DNA from: Pseudomonas brassicacearum subsp. neoaurantiaca | GTDB lineage: Bacteria > Pseudomonadota > Gammaproteobacteria > Pseudomonadales > Pseudomonadaceae | Length of the DNA stretch: 64,000 nt | NCBI RefSeq assembly: GCF_013608025.1 | Contig: NZ_VDLV01000036.1 | Location: forward strand, 8,342 to 72,341 | Direction: 5' to 3' | In this document: one piece after another, positions 40,860 through 50,014 of the stretch | Layout of the letters: every line of letters starts with the position of its first letter | How positions within the stretch are numbered: the first letter of the stretch is position 1 | Program-made: the position numbers and the translations under genes | Notes under the pieces: model-generated | Seen by the model: only the letters and a program-made list of their open reading frames with translations | Told to the model about the DNA's origin: nothing | The model's database searches: none

Positions 40860-41540
40860 TCAGGACAGCAAAAAATAATCCCGGCCCTCGACCTGTCCAC
40901 GCCGCAGTGGGTTGCGGGTGCACCATGGCGCGTAGGCTGCATCGACGAAGCGGTAGGGCAGGTGTTCGTCCCGTCCCAGCGGGATGCCCAGGCGAGTGGT
41001 CTGGATCACATTGACCGTCGGCACGCCGACGTCTTCCACCAGCAACCGTTCCGGGTCGAAGCGCTTGGCGTCCCAGTCCGGCACTTTCAGGCCCAGGGCC
41101 TTGCACAGCAAGGTCTGGCCCGCACAGAGCTTTTGCGGTGTGCGCGGCCGGCCTTGAGCGTCGGGGTTGTTGAGGAGCATCTGCGCCAGGCTCGCTGGCC
41201 CGGAAACAGCATCGACCCACGGGTAGGCCGATTTGATCAGCACGGCATTGCCCGGGCCTTGGGCACTGAAGTTCAGCGAATCGCCGCCCCGGGCGTAATA
41301 CATATAGATGTGCCCGCCATCCAGAAACAAAGCCCTGCGCTTTTCGGTGTAGCCCAGTGAGGCGTGGCTGCCTTTTTCGGCGAAGTAATACGCTTCGGTC
41401 TCGATGATCCGCGCGCTGAGCCACAGGTCACCGACCTTGTGGCGGATGACCTTGCCCAGCAGATCCCGGGCGAGTACCTGGGCGTCGCGGTCAAAAAAAG
41501 CGTGGGGCAAGGCGTTGGGTGTTGGAGGCGAATCGGTCAT
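40860..41540 (-). CDS. 3-methyladenine DNA glycosylase (AAG/MPG family)
   Basis: A 226-residue monofunctional glycosylase that removes alkylated purines in base-excision repair. Signatures are DLLGKVIRHKVGDLWLSARIIETEAY (general base in IETEAY), YMYYARGGDSLNF and LCKALGLKVPDWD. The length is that of the mammalian-type AAG family. It is transcribed divergently from proA. Confidence 0.93.
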   Translation of the reverse strand: MTDSPPTPNALPHAFFDRDAQVLARDLLGKVIRHKVGDLWLSARIIETEAYYFAEKGSHASLGYTEKRRALFLDGGHIYMYYARGGDSLNFSAQGPGNAVLIKSAYPWVDAVSGPASLAQMLLNNPDAQGRPRTPQKLCAGQTLLCKALGLKVPDWDAKRFDPERLLVEDVGVPTVNVIQTTRLGIPLGRDEHLPYRFVDAAYAPWCTRNPLRRGQVEGRDYFLLS

Positions 41541-41697
41541 GGCAGTGGACGAGATAAGGCCAAAGATAGCGCGATGATAACAACGGATTGCTTAATTACC
41601 GCTGAACAGTGAGCGGAATGTGGGCCGTTTATGCCTGTTTTCAATCTCCGCCGGTCACTGCTGTGAGACCGCGCTGTTAGTCGAGGGTTACGACAGC

Positions 41698-41703
41698 TAT
41701 AAT
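41698..41703 (+). promoter_or_regulatory. consensus -10 box upstream of proA
   Basis: TATAAT, 35 bp before the proA ATG. The -35 region (TGTTAG at 17 bp) is weak, so this is a likely but not certain sigma-70 promoter for the proA-nadD-rsfS operon. Confidence 0.5.
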
Positions 41704-41738
41704 CTGCCGCTTTCCTCTTTGCCAAGACCACACAGACC

Positions 41739-43010
41739 ATGACTGAGTCCGTTCTTGACTACATGACCCGCCTGGGTCGCGCCGCTCGCGAAGCGTCGCG
41801 CATCATCGGCCGTGCCAGCACCGCGCAGAAAAACCGCGCCCTGCAGGCCGCCGCCAATGCGCTGGACGCCGCTCGCGCCGAGTTGTCCGCCGCCAACGAA
41901 CTGGACCTGGCCGCTGGCCGGGCCAATGGGCTTGAGCCGGCCATGCTCGAACGCCTGGCGCTGACCCCGGCACGCATCGACAGCATGATCGTCGGTCTGC
42001 GTCAGGTCGCGGCACTGCCGGACCCGGTCGGGGCGATCCGCGACATGAGCTATCGGCCGTCGGGTATCCAGGTCGGCAAGATGCGCGTGCCCCTGGGCGT
42101 GGTCGGGATCATCTACGAGTCGCGGCCGAACGTGACCATCGATGCCGCGAGCCTGTGCCTGAAGTCCGGCAACGCGACCATCCTGCGTGGCGGTTCCGAG
42201 GCGATCCATTCCAACCGCGCCATTGCCGCCTGCATCCAGCGCGGCCTGGCCGAAGCCAACCTGCCAGCCGCCGTCGTGCAAGTGGTGGAAACCACCGATC
42301 GCGCCGCGGTCGGCGCGCTGATCACCATGCCCGAGTTCGTCGATGTCATCGTGCCCCGTGGCGGCAAGGGGCTGATCGAGCGCGTCAGTCGCGACGCCCG
42401 CGTGCCGGTGATCAAGCACCTGGACGGCATCTGCCACGTCTACGTCAGCGCCCACGCCGAATTGCCGAAAGCCCAGCGCATCGCCTTCAACGCCAAGACC
42501 TACCGCTACGGCATCTGCGGTGCGATGGAAACCTTGCTGGTGGACCAGGCGGTTGCCGAGCAATTCCTGCCGTCGATGGCGGCCCAGTTCCGCGAAAAAG
42601 GCGTCGAACTACGCGGTTGCGAGCGCACCCGGGCGATCATCGAGGCCGCGGTGGCGACCGAAGAAGACTGGAACACTGAATACCTGGCGCCGATCCTGTC
42701 GATCCGCGTGGTGGACGGGTTGGACGAGGCCATCGAGCACATCAACCGCCATGGCTCCCAGCACACCGACGCCATCGTCAGCGAACACCAGGGCGAAACC
42801 CGGCGTTTCGTGACCGAAGTGGACTCGGCGTCGGTGATGATCAACGCCCCGACCTGCTTTGCCGATGGCTTTGAATACGGATTGGGCGCCGAGATCGGCA
42901 TTTCTACTGATAAGCTGCACGCCCGTGGCCCGGTCGGTCTGGAAGGCCTGACCTGCGAGAAGTACATCGTGGTCGGCGACGGCCAGTTGCGCGGGCAGGA
43001 GCCGGTCTGA
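41739..43010 (+). CDS. proA: glutamate-5-semialdehyde dehydrogenase (gamma-glutamyl phosphate reductase)
   Basis: A 423-residue ALDH-fold enzyme, the second step of proline synthesis. Signatures are VPLGVVGIIYESRPNVT, ILRGGSEAIHSN, IKHLDGICHVYV (catalytic Cys) and FADGFEYGLGAEIGIST. First gene of a plus-strand run of at least four genes. Confidence 0.97.
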   Translation: MTESVLDYMTRLGRAAREASRIIGRASTAQKNRALQAAANALDAARAELSAANELDLAAGRANGLEPAMLERLALTPARIDSMIVGLRQVAALPDPVGAIRDMSYRPSGIQVGKMRVPLGVVGIIYESRPNVTIDAASLCLKSGNATILRGGSEAIHSNRAIAACIQRGLAEANLPAAVVQVVETTDRAAVGALITMPEFVDVIVPRGGKGLIERVSRDARVPVIKHLDGICHVYVSAHAELPKAQRIAFNAKTYRYGICGAMETLLVDQAVAEQFLPSMAAQFREKGVELRGCERTRAIIEAAVATEEDWNTEYLAPILSIRVVDGLDEAIEHINRHGSQHTDAIVSEHQGETRRFVTEVDSASVMINAPTCFADGFEYGLGAEIGISTDKLHARGPVGLEGLTCEKYIVVGDGQLRGQEPV

Positions 43011-43038
43011 CTTGGGCGACCTCGACCCACTGGCCTCT

Positions 43039-43710
43039 ATGACTACGCCGGCTGTGGCGGCGACCGCGCCAAAGCGCATCGGTATCCTGGGCGGCACGTT
43101 CGACCCGGTGCACATCGGCCATTTGCGCGGTGCGCTGGAAGTCGCCGACGCCCTGGCCCTCGATGAGCTGCGCCTGACGCCCAGCGCCCGACCGCCTCAT
43201 CGGGACACGCCGCAGGTGTCGGCCCGGGATCGCCTAGCGATGGTCGAGTGCGCGGTGGCCGGTGTGGCGCCGTTGGTGGTGGACGCCCGCGAATTGCAGC
43301 GGGACAAACCGTCCTACACCATTGATACCCTGGAGCTGATGCGCGCCGAACTGGCCGCCGAAGCCCAGGTTTTCCTGCTTCTGGGCTGGGACGCATTTTG
43401 CGGCCTGCCCACTTGGCATCGCTGGGAAGAGTTGCTCCAGCATTGCCACATCCTGGTGCTGCAACGCCCGGATGCCGACAGCGAACCGCCGGATGCCTTG
43501 CGCAACCTGCTGGCGGCGCGCTCGGTGAGCGACCCGCTGGCCCTGAATGGGCCGAGCGGACAGATTGCATTCGTCTGGCAGACGCCGCTCGCGGTATCCG
43601 CCACCCAGATCCGTCAACTGCTGGCCAGCGGTAAGTCGGTACGTTTCCTGGTGCCCGACGCGGTCCTGGCCTACATCGATGCGCACGGTCTGTACCGTGC
43701 GTCGAACTGA
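43039..43710 (+). CDS. nadD: nicotinate-nucleotide adenylyltransferase
   Basis: A 223-residue nucleotidyltransferase for NAD synthesis. GILGGTFDPVHIGHLRGA is the ATP-binding GTFDP/HxGH motif, and AVSATQIRQLLASGKSV is the SxTxxR-type motif. The start is ambiguous: ATG 43039 has no clear RBS, while TTG 43012, right after the proA stop, has AGGAG about 10 bp upstream and would add nine residues. Confidence 0.93.
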   Translation: MTTPAVAATAPKRIGILGGTFDPVHIGHLRGALEVADALALDELRLTPSARPPHRDTPQVSARDRLAMVECAVAGVAPLVVDARELQRDKPSYTIDTLELMRAELAAEAQVFLLLGWDAFCGLPTWHRWEELLQHCHILVLQRPDADSEPPDALRNLLAARSVSDPLALNGPSGQIAFVWQTPLAVSATQIRQLLASGKSVRFLVPDAVLAYIDAHGLYRASN

Positions 43711-43781
43711 ACAAGGCGCGCTCCGCCGACACGGATCAACGTGTACCGAGCGCCCGAACACATGAGCAAAACGAGTTTTTT

Positions 43782-44276
43782 ATGACTGACAAAGACCTGA
43801 ACAAAGTAAAGCGCAAGGGCACCTTCAAGAGCGCCCCGCTGCCGGTAGAAGCACACACCGGCGTGGCGCTGGCCGGCGAAGAGCTGGTCAAGGTGGCCGT
43901 GGCTGCCCTGGAAGACGTCAAGGCCCAGGATATCCAGGTGATCGACGTTCGCGAGAAGCAGAGCATCACCGACTACATGATCATCGCCACCGGTACCTCC
44001 AACCGCCAGATCGGCGCGATGCTGGACAAGGTCCGCGAAGCGGTCAAGGCCCAGGGCGTCAAGCCGCTGGGCGAAGAAGGCAAGGGTGACAGCGACTGGG
44101 TCCTGTTGGACATGGACGACGTCATCGTGCACATGATGACCGCGTCGGCGCGCCAGTTCTACGACCTGGAGCGCCTGTGGGCCGGTGCCGAGCAGAGCCG
44201 TTCGGCCAGCGCCGCGCACCACAGCCCGGAAAACACCCATGAGCACTTCACCAAGCTCAACAAAGACCAGCAATAA
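43782..44276 (+). CDS. rsfS: ribosomal silencing factor RsfS
   Basis: A 164-residue protein. The RsfS core (VREKQSITDYMIIATGTSNRQ, GDSDWVLLDMDDVIVHMM) binds uL14 and blocks subunit joining in stationary phase. The N-terminal 45 residues are a basic extension, and a roughly 30-residue low-complexity C-terminus follows the core. Followed by rlmH, a conserved pairing. Confidence 0.96.
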   Translation: MTDKDLNKVKRKGTFKSAPLPVEAHTGVALAGEELVKVAVAALEDVKAQDIQVIDVREKQSITDYMIIATGTSNRQIGAMLDKVREAVKAQGVKPLGEEGKGDSDWVLLDMDDVIVHMMTASARQFYDLERLWAGAEQSRSASAAHHSPENTHEHFTKLNKDQQ

Positions 44277-44285
44277 GGGACCGCT

Positions 44286-44753
44286 GTGCGACTGCGCCTG
44301 ATCGCCGTCGGTTCTCGCATGCCCAAGTGGGTGGAAGAAGGCTGGCATGAATATGCCAAGCGTCTTCCGTCCGAGCTGGCCCTGGAACTGGTGGAAATTC
44401 CGCTCAACACCCGTGGCAAGAATGCCGACGTGGCGCGCTTCATCCGCCAGGAAGGCGAAGCCATGCTGGCCAAGGTCGGGCCGAACGAGCGCATCGTGAC
44501 CCTGGAAGTCCACGGCAAGCCCTGGAGCACCGAGCAACTGGCGGTCGAACTCGATCGCTGGCGGCTGGACTCGCGCACGGTCAATTTCATGGTCGGTGGC
44601 CCGGAAGGGCTGGCGCCGGAAGTCTGTGCCCGGGCCGACCAGCGCTGGTCGTTATCGCCGTTGACGTTGCCGCACCCGTTGGTGCGGATCCTGATCGGTG
44701 AACAGTTGTATCGTGCCTGGACAGTCTTGTCCGGGCACCCTTACCACAAGTAA
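44286..44753 (+). CDS. rlmH: 23S rRNA pseudouridine-1915 N3-methyltransferase
   Basis: A 155-residue SPOUT methyltransferase, starting at GTG 44286, 9 bp after rsfS. VNFMVGGPEGLAPEV and LTLPHPLVRILIGEQLYRAW form the knotted AdoMet site. It modifies helix 69 of 23S rRNA. Confidence 0.96.
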   Translation: MRLRLIAVGSRMPKWVEEGWHEYAKRLPSELALELVEIPLNTRGKNADVARFIRQEGEAMLAKVGPNERIVTLEVHGKPWSTEQLAVELDRWRLDSRTVNFMVGGPEGLAPEVCARADQRWSLSPLTLPHPLVRILIGEQLYRAWTVLSGHPYHK

Positions 44754-44763
44754 TCCTGCTCTC

Positions 44764-46659
44764 ATGCCCCAGCCGATCCGCATCAAGGACCACGAAAAAG
44801 ACGCCCGCCTGGTGCGGGGCCGCGTCGTGTTCGGCGCCATTACCGTGGTGACGCTGATTGGCGTGCTGATCGCGCGGTTGTATTTCCTCCAGGTCATCCA
44901 GTACGAGTACCACTCGACCCTGTCGGAAAGTAACCGGGTGCATGTGCAGCCGATTCCGCCGACCCGTGGGTTGATCTTCGACCGCAATGGCGTGGTGGTG
45001 GCGGATAACCGGCCCAGCTTCAGTCTGAGCATGACCCGCGAGCGCTCTGGCGACTGGCAGAAAGTCCTTGATGTGATCGTCGAAGTGCTGCAATTGACGC
45101 CCGAGGACCGGGTTATCTTCGAGAAACGCATGCGTCAGGGCCGGCGCCCCTTCGAGCCGGTGCCGATCATGTTCGAGCTGACCGAAGAGCAGATCGCCCT
45201 GATCGCCGTGAACCAGTTCCGCCTGCCCGGCGTGGAGGTGGTGGCGCAACTGGTGCGGCATTACCCCCAGGGGCCGCATTTCGCCCACTCGGTCGGCTAC
45301 ATGGGCCGGATCAACGAAAAAGAGCTCAAGACCCTCGACCCGGTCAACTACAGCGGCACCCACCATATCGGCAAGACTGGCATCGAGCGCTTCTACGAGG
45401 CCGAGCTGCACGGCCAGGTGGGCTACGAGGAAGTCGAGACCAACGCCCGCGGCCGGGTGCTGCGGGTGCTCAAGCGTACCGACCCGATTCCGGGCAAGGA
45501 CATCGTCCTGAGCCTGGACATCAAGTTGCAGGAAGCCGCCGAGGCGGCGCTGGGCGGGCGGCGTGGCGCCGTGGTCGCGCTGGACCCGAACACCGGCGAG
45601 GTCCTGGCGATGGTCAGCCAGCCGAGCTTCGACCCGAACCTGTTCGTCACTGGCATCAGCTTCAGGGCCTATGCCGACCTGCGCGATTCCATCGACCGGC
45701 CGTTGTTCAACCGCGTGCTGCGCGGGCTCTATCCGCCGGGTTCGACCATCAAGCCGGCCGTGGCGATTGCCGGGCTGGACTCCGGCGTAGTGACCGCATC
45801 GACCCGTGTCTATGATCCGGGCTATTACATGCTGCCCAACTACGACCACAAGTATCGCAACTGGAACCGCACCGGCGACGGCTACGTGGACCTGGAAACA
45901 GCGATCATGCGTTCCAACGATACCTATTTCTATGACCTGGCCCACAAGCTGGGGATCGATCGGTTGTCGTCCTACCTGAACAAGTTCGGCATCGGTCAGA
46001 AAGTGTCCCTGGACATGTTCGAAGAATCCCCAGGCCTGATGCCGTCCCGGGAGTGGAAACGGGCGACCCGCCGCCAGGCCTGGTTCCCCGGCGAAACCCT
46101 GATCCTCGGGATCGGCCAGGGCTACATGCAGGCGACGCCGCTGCAGCTGGCTCAGGCCACCGCGCTGGTGGCGAGCAAGGGCAAGTGGTATCGCCCGCAC
46201 CTGGCCAAGACCATCGAAGGCGAGAAACCGGTCGACCCAGACCCGATGCCGGACATCATCCTGCGCAACCCGTCGGACTGGCAGAAGGTCAACAACGGCA
46301 TGCAACAGGTGATGCACGGCGCCCGGGGTACCGCGCGCAAGGCAGCCATCGGCTCGCCGTACCGGATTGCCGGCAAGAGCGGTACCGCCCAGGTGGTGGC
46401 GATCAAGCAGGGCGAGAAGTACGACCGCTCCAAGGTTCAGGAGCGCCATCGCGACCACGCGTTGTTCGTCGGCTTCGCGCCGGCCGACAACCCGAAGATC
46501 GTCGTTTCGGTGATGGTCGAGAACGGTGAGTCCGGCTCCGGCGTCGCCGCCCCGGTGGTGCGCCAGGTCATGGACGCCTGGCTGCTGGACGAGCACGGCC
46601 AGCTCAAGCCCGAATTCGCAAGCCCCATCAGCGCGGAGGCTACGGCCCGTGAAGAATAA
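44764..46659 (+). CDS. mrdA: penicillin-binding protein 2
   Basis: A 631-residue class B PBP, the elongasome transpeptidase. One N-terminal membrane helix, the pedestal (PTRGLIFDRNGVVVADN), then SxxK in YPPGSTIKPAVA, SxN in MRSNDTYFYD and KSGT in IAGKSGTAQVV. ATG 44764 lies 10 bp after rlmH. Overlaps rodA by 11 bp. Confidence 0.97.
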   Translation: MPQPIRIKDHEKDARLVRGRVVFGAITVVTLIGVLIARLYFLQVIQYEYHSTLSESNRVHVQPIPPTRGLIFDRNGVVVADNRPSFSLSMTRERSGDWQKVLDVIVEVLQLTPEDRVIFEKRMRQGRRPFEPVPIMFELTEEQIALIAVNQFRLPGVEVVAQLVRHYPQGPHFAHSVGYMGRINEKELKTLDPVNYSGTHHIGKTGIERFYEAELHGQVGYEEVETNARGRVLRVLKRTDPIPGKDIVLSLDIKLQEAAEAALGGRRGAVVALDPNTGEVLAMVSQPSFDPNLFVTGISFRAYADLRDSIDRPLFNRVLRGLYPPGSTIKPAVAIAGLDSGVVTASTRVYDPGYYMLPNYDHKYRNWNRTGDGYVDLETAIMRSNDTYFYDLAHKLGIDRLSSYLNKFGIGQKVSLDMFEESPGLMPSREWKRATRRQAWFPGETLILGIGQGYMQATPLQLAQATALVASKGKWYRPHLAKTIEGEKPVDPDPMPDIILRNPSDWQKVNNGMQQVMHGARGTARKAAIGSPYRIAGKSGTAQVVAIKQGEKYDRSKVQERHRDHALFVGFAPADNPKIVVSVMVENGESGSGVAAPVVRQVMDAWLLDEHGQLKPEFASPISAEATAREE

Positions 46660-47794
46660 TTTCGACCGCATCCTCTCCAGCGAAGATGTGATGCGTCGTC
46701 GCGCCACCTTGTTGCAGCGCATGCACATCGACGGACCGTTGCTGATCCTGCTGCTGACCCTGGCGGCCGGCAGCCTGTTCGTGCTGTATTCGGCCAGTGG
46801 CAAGAGCTGGGACCTGTTGGCCAAGCAGGCCACCTCGTTCGGCATCGGCCTGGTGTCGATGATCGTCATCGCCCAACTCGAACCGCGATTCATGGCGCGC
46901 TGGGTGCCGCTGGCCTATGTGGTGGGCGTGGGCCTGCTGGTGGTGGTGGACGTGATGGGCCACAACGCCATGGGCGCCACCCGCTGGATCAACATTCCCG
47001 GTGTGATCCGCTTCCAGCCCTCGGAATTCCTCAAGATCATCATGCCGGCGACCATCGCCTGGTACTTGTCCAAGCGCACACTGCCGCCACAGCTCAAGCA
47101 CGTGTGCATCAGCCTGTTGCTGATTGGCATCCCATTCATCCTCATTGTTCGCCAGCCGGACCTCGGCACCTCGCTGCTGATTCTTGCTGGCGGCGCCTTC
47201 GTGTTGTTCATGGGCGGGTTGCGCTGGCGCTGGATCCTCAGCGTGATCGCCATCGCCGTGCCGGTGTCAGTGGCCATGTGGTACTTCGTGATGCACGACT
47301 ACCAGAAGCAGCGGATCCTGACGTTCCTCGATCCAGAGAGCGATCCGCTGGGCACCGGCTGGAACATCATCCAGTCCAAAGCCGCCATCGGCTCTGGCGG
47401 GGTGTTTGGCAAAGGCTGGCTGATGGGCACGCAGTCGCACCTGGACTTCCTGCCGGAAAGCCACACCGACTTCATCATCGCCGTGATGGGCGAGGAGTTC
47501 GGCCTGGTGGGCATCTGCGTGCTGCTGCTGATCTACCTGTTGTTGATCGGCCGGGGCCTGGTGATCACGGCCCAGGCGCAGACGCTGTTCGGCAAATTGC
47601 TCGCCGGCAGCCTGACCATGACGTTTTTTGTTTATGTTTTCGTCAACATCGGTATGGTCAGTGGCCTGCTGCCGGTCGTGGGGGTGCCGTTGCCATTCAT
47701 TAGCTACGGAGGAACTTCGCTGGTGACGCTACTGTCAGCGTTTGGGGTTTTGATGTCGATCCATACCCACCGCAAGTGGATCGCTCAGGTTTGA
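46649..47794 (+). CDS. rodA: rod-shape SEDS glycosyltransferase RodA
   Basis: A 381-residue, roughly ten-helix SEDS protein that polymerises glycan with PBP2. NAMGATRWINIPGVIRFQPSEFLKI and the C-terminal GVPLPFISYGGTSLV are family marks. GTG 46649 is chosen since NFDRILSSEDVMRRR matches the family N-terminus; it overlaps mrdA. ATG 46688 is an alternative start. Confidence 0.96.
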   Translation: MKNNFDRILSSEDVMRRRATLLQRMHIDGPLLILLLTLAAGSLFVLYSASGKSWDLLAKQATSFGIGLVSMIVIAQLEPRFMARWVPLAYVVGVGLLVVVDVMGHNAMGATRWINIPGVIRFQPSEFLKIIMPATIAWYLSKRTLPPQLKHVCISLLLIGIPFILIVRQPDLGTSLLILAGGAFVLFMGGLRWRWILSVIAIAVPVSVAMWYFVMHDYQKQRILTFLDPESDPLGTGWNIIQSKAAIGSGGVFGKGWLMGTQSHLDFLPESHTDFIIAVMGEEFGLVGICVLLLIYLLLIGRGLVITAQAQTLFGKLLAGSLTMTFFVYVFVNIGMVSGLLPVVGVPLPFISYGGTSLVTLLSAFGVLMSIHTHRKWIAQV

Positions 47795-47811
47795 ATAAGG
47801 TGAAGAGTTCA

Positions 47812-48822
47812 ATGCAAGCAATGCGTGGCTGGTCGACGCGATATGCGCCGTGGGTCGGCCTGGTCGGCTTCCTGGGCTGTGCGCCGCATGCCGTGGCAGG
47901 CGACTATGAAGGCTCGCCACAAGTGGCCGAGTTCGTCGGTGAAATGACCCGCGACTACGGTTTTGCCGGCGAACAGTTGATGGGGGTGTTCCGCGAGGCC
48001 GAGCGCAAGCAGTCGATTCTCGACGCGATCTCCCGGCCCGCCGAGCGCGTCAAGCAGTGGAGCGAATACCGGCCGATGTTCATCACCGAGGCGCGGATCG
48101 CCCGGGGCGTGGATTTCTGGCGCCAGCACGAGGCCGCCCTGGCCCGCGCCGAGCAGGAATATGGCGTGCCGGCCCAGGTCATCGTGTCAATCATCGGCGT
48201 CGAGACCTTCTTTGGCCGTAATACCGGCAATTTCCGGGTGATCGACGCGCTGTCGACCTTGGGTTTCGATTACCCGCCGCGTGCCGAGTTCTTCCGCAAG
48301 GAGCTGCGCGAGTTCCTGCTGCTGGCGCGCGAAGAGCAAGTCGATCCCATGACCCTGAAAGGCTCCTACGCCGGGGCGATGGGCCTGCCGCAATTCATGC
48401 CGAGCAGTTTCCGCGCCTATGCTGTGGATTTCGACGGCGATGGCCACATTAATATCTGGACCAATCCGACGGATGCCATTGGCAGTGTTGCCAGCTATTT
48501 CAAGCGACATGGCTGGGAGGCCGGCGAACCGGTGGTCAGCCGTGCCGATGTGCGTGGCGAGCAAGTGGACGAGGGCCTGACCGAGGGCATCGAGCCGACG
48601 AAAACCGTTGGGGAGTTGCGAGCGTTGGGCTGGTCGAGTCATGATGCGCTGCGTGATGACATGCCAGTCACCGCAATGCGCCTGGAAGGCGAGCAGGGCC
48701 CCGAATATTGGATGGGCCTGAAGAATTTCTACGCGATTACGCGTTATAACCGCAGCGTGATGTACGCGATGGCCGTATATCAACTGTCTGAAGAGCTGGT
48801 CAAAGCACGGGGCGTCAAATAA
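47812..48822 (+). CDS. mltB: lytic murein transglycosylase B
   Basis: A 336-residue MltB/SltB1-type transglycosylase cutting glycan with 1,6-anhydro ends. Catalytic Glu in VIVSIIGVETFFGRNTG; GSYAGAMGLPQFMPSSFR follows. An N-terminal signal region is present; the Cys in FLGCAP could be lipidated but the box is imperfect, and AVA before GDY could be a signal peptidase I site. Start alternatives are GTG 47800 and ATG 47812. The stop overlaps the rlpA ATG (TAATG). Confidence 0.94.
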   Translation: MQAMRGWSTRYAPWVGLVGFLGCAPHAVAGDYEGSPQVAEFVGEMTRDYGFAGEQLMGVFREAERKQSILDAISRPAERVKQWSEYRPMFITEARIARGVDFWRQHEAALARAEQEYGVPAQVIVSIIGVETFFGRNTGNFRVIDALSTLGFDYPPRAEFFRKELREFLLLAREEQVDPMTLKGSYAGAMGLPQFMPSSFRAYAVDFDGDGHINIWTNPTDAIGSVASYFKRHGWEAGEPVVSRADVRGEQVDEGLTEGIEPTKTVGELRALGWSSHDALRDDMPVTAMRLEGEQGPEYWMGLKNFYAITRYNRSVMYAMAVYQLSEELVKARGVK

Positions 48823-49847
48823 TGCGGGCAATGCCTACCTATCAACCCCTGAAAGCCAGGCCCCTCAAGTTGGTGGCATTGGCGGCGCTGTCGCTGTTGG
48901 TCGTCAGTTGTTCGACCAGTCGCGCACCGACCCAGAAGAACAGCAACGTCGTGAAGGCCACGCCGGGCCTGGACATCAACCGGGCCCACAAGGATGGCGC
49001 GCCGTGGTGGGACGTCGATGTCTCGCGCATTCCCGACGCAACGCCGACCCTGCACACCGGGCCCTACAAGGCCAACCCGTATACCGTGCTGGGCAAGACC
49101 TATTTCCCGATGGCCGATTCCAAGCGCTACGTCGCTTCGGGCACGGCGTCCTGGTACGGCACCAAGTTTCATGGCCAGAACACCGCCAATGGCGAGGTCT
49201 ACGACCTTTATGGCATGAGCGCCGCCCATAAGACCTTGCCGCTGCCCAGCTATGTGCGGGTGACCAACCTGGACAACAACAAGACGGTGATCCTGCGGGT
49301 CAACGACCGTGGGCCGTTCTATTCCGACCGCATCATCGACTTGTCGTATGCAGCGGCCAAAAAACTTGGATACGCTGAAACCGGTACCGCGCGGGTCAAG
49401 GTCGAAGGCATCGATCCGCAGGAATGGTGGGCCCAGCGCGGCCGTCCGGCGCCTTTGATGCTCAACGAGCCGAAAGTGGCGCAAAATGCCGCGCCGACCG
49501 TGACGGCGTCCACCGGTACGGTCGAACAATGGACCCCACCGCCGCAGCAACACGCGGCGGCCGTGGTGCCCGTGCAGATCGACCCAAAAAAAAACGCTTC
49601 TGCAACAGCGTCTGGCCAGTATCTGCAAGTGGGCGCGTTCGCCAACCCGGACGCTGCCGAGCTGTTGAGGTCGAAGCTGAGCTCGATGGTCAGCGCGCCG
49701 GTGTTCATCAGCTCGATCGTGCGCAACCAGCAGACACTGCATCGGGTGCGCCTGGGGCCGATCGGTTCTCCGGGTGAGGTCCAGCAGGTGCAGAACAGTG
49801 TGCGCCTGGCCAATCTCGGTTCGCCGAGCCTGGTCACGGCTGAGTAG
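48822..49847 (+). CDS. rlpA: septal/rare lipoprotein A (RlpA), DPBB plus SPOR
   Basis: A 341-residue outer-membrane lipoprotein with lipobox VVSC. The double-psi beta-barrel is GTASWYGTKFHGQNTANGE...NDRGPFYSDRIIDLSYAAA. A C-terminal SPOR domain (GQYLQVGAFANPDAAELL ... VRLGPIGSPGE) binds denuded glycan. In P. aeruginosa RlpA is a lytic transglycosylase for daughter-cell separation and rod shape. Start ATG 48822 or 48831. An A8 run near 49587 lies inside the linker. Confidence 0.95.
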   Translation: MRAMPTYQPLKARPLKLVALAALSLLVVSCSTSRAPTQKNSNVVKATPGLDINRAHKDGAPWWDVDVSRIPDATPTLHTGPYKANPYTVLGKTYFPMADSKRYVASGTASWYGTKFHGQNTANGEVYDLYGMSAAHKTLPLPSYVRVTNLDNNKTVILRVNDRGPFYSDRIIDLSYAAAKKLGYAETGTARVKVEGIDPQEWWAQRGRPAPLMLNEPKVAQNAAPTVTASTGTVEQWTPPPQQHAAAVVPVQIDPKKNASATASGQYLQVGAFANPDAAELLRSKLSSMVSAPVFISSIVRNQQTLHRVRLGPIGSPGEVQQVQNSVRLANLGSPSLVTAE

Positions 49848-50014
49848 ATTTGAAAGGCCCGCTTGCGGTTTGGGCGGGTCAGGTTGTTGGCTCCATCAAT
49901 AACAAAAGCCCGGCAAGGGTTGTGAGTGAGCAACTTAAATACGCGGCGGCCCGTTAAGAGGCAGCCTGTTTAGTTCTGCCTTCGGGCAGTCCCATTAGCG
50001 ATTTCGAGAGACGG

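Noticed and set aside
44587..46893. Long minus-strand frame opposite mrdA/rodA
   Set aside because: No motifs. The opposite strand encodes complete PBP2 and RodA.
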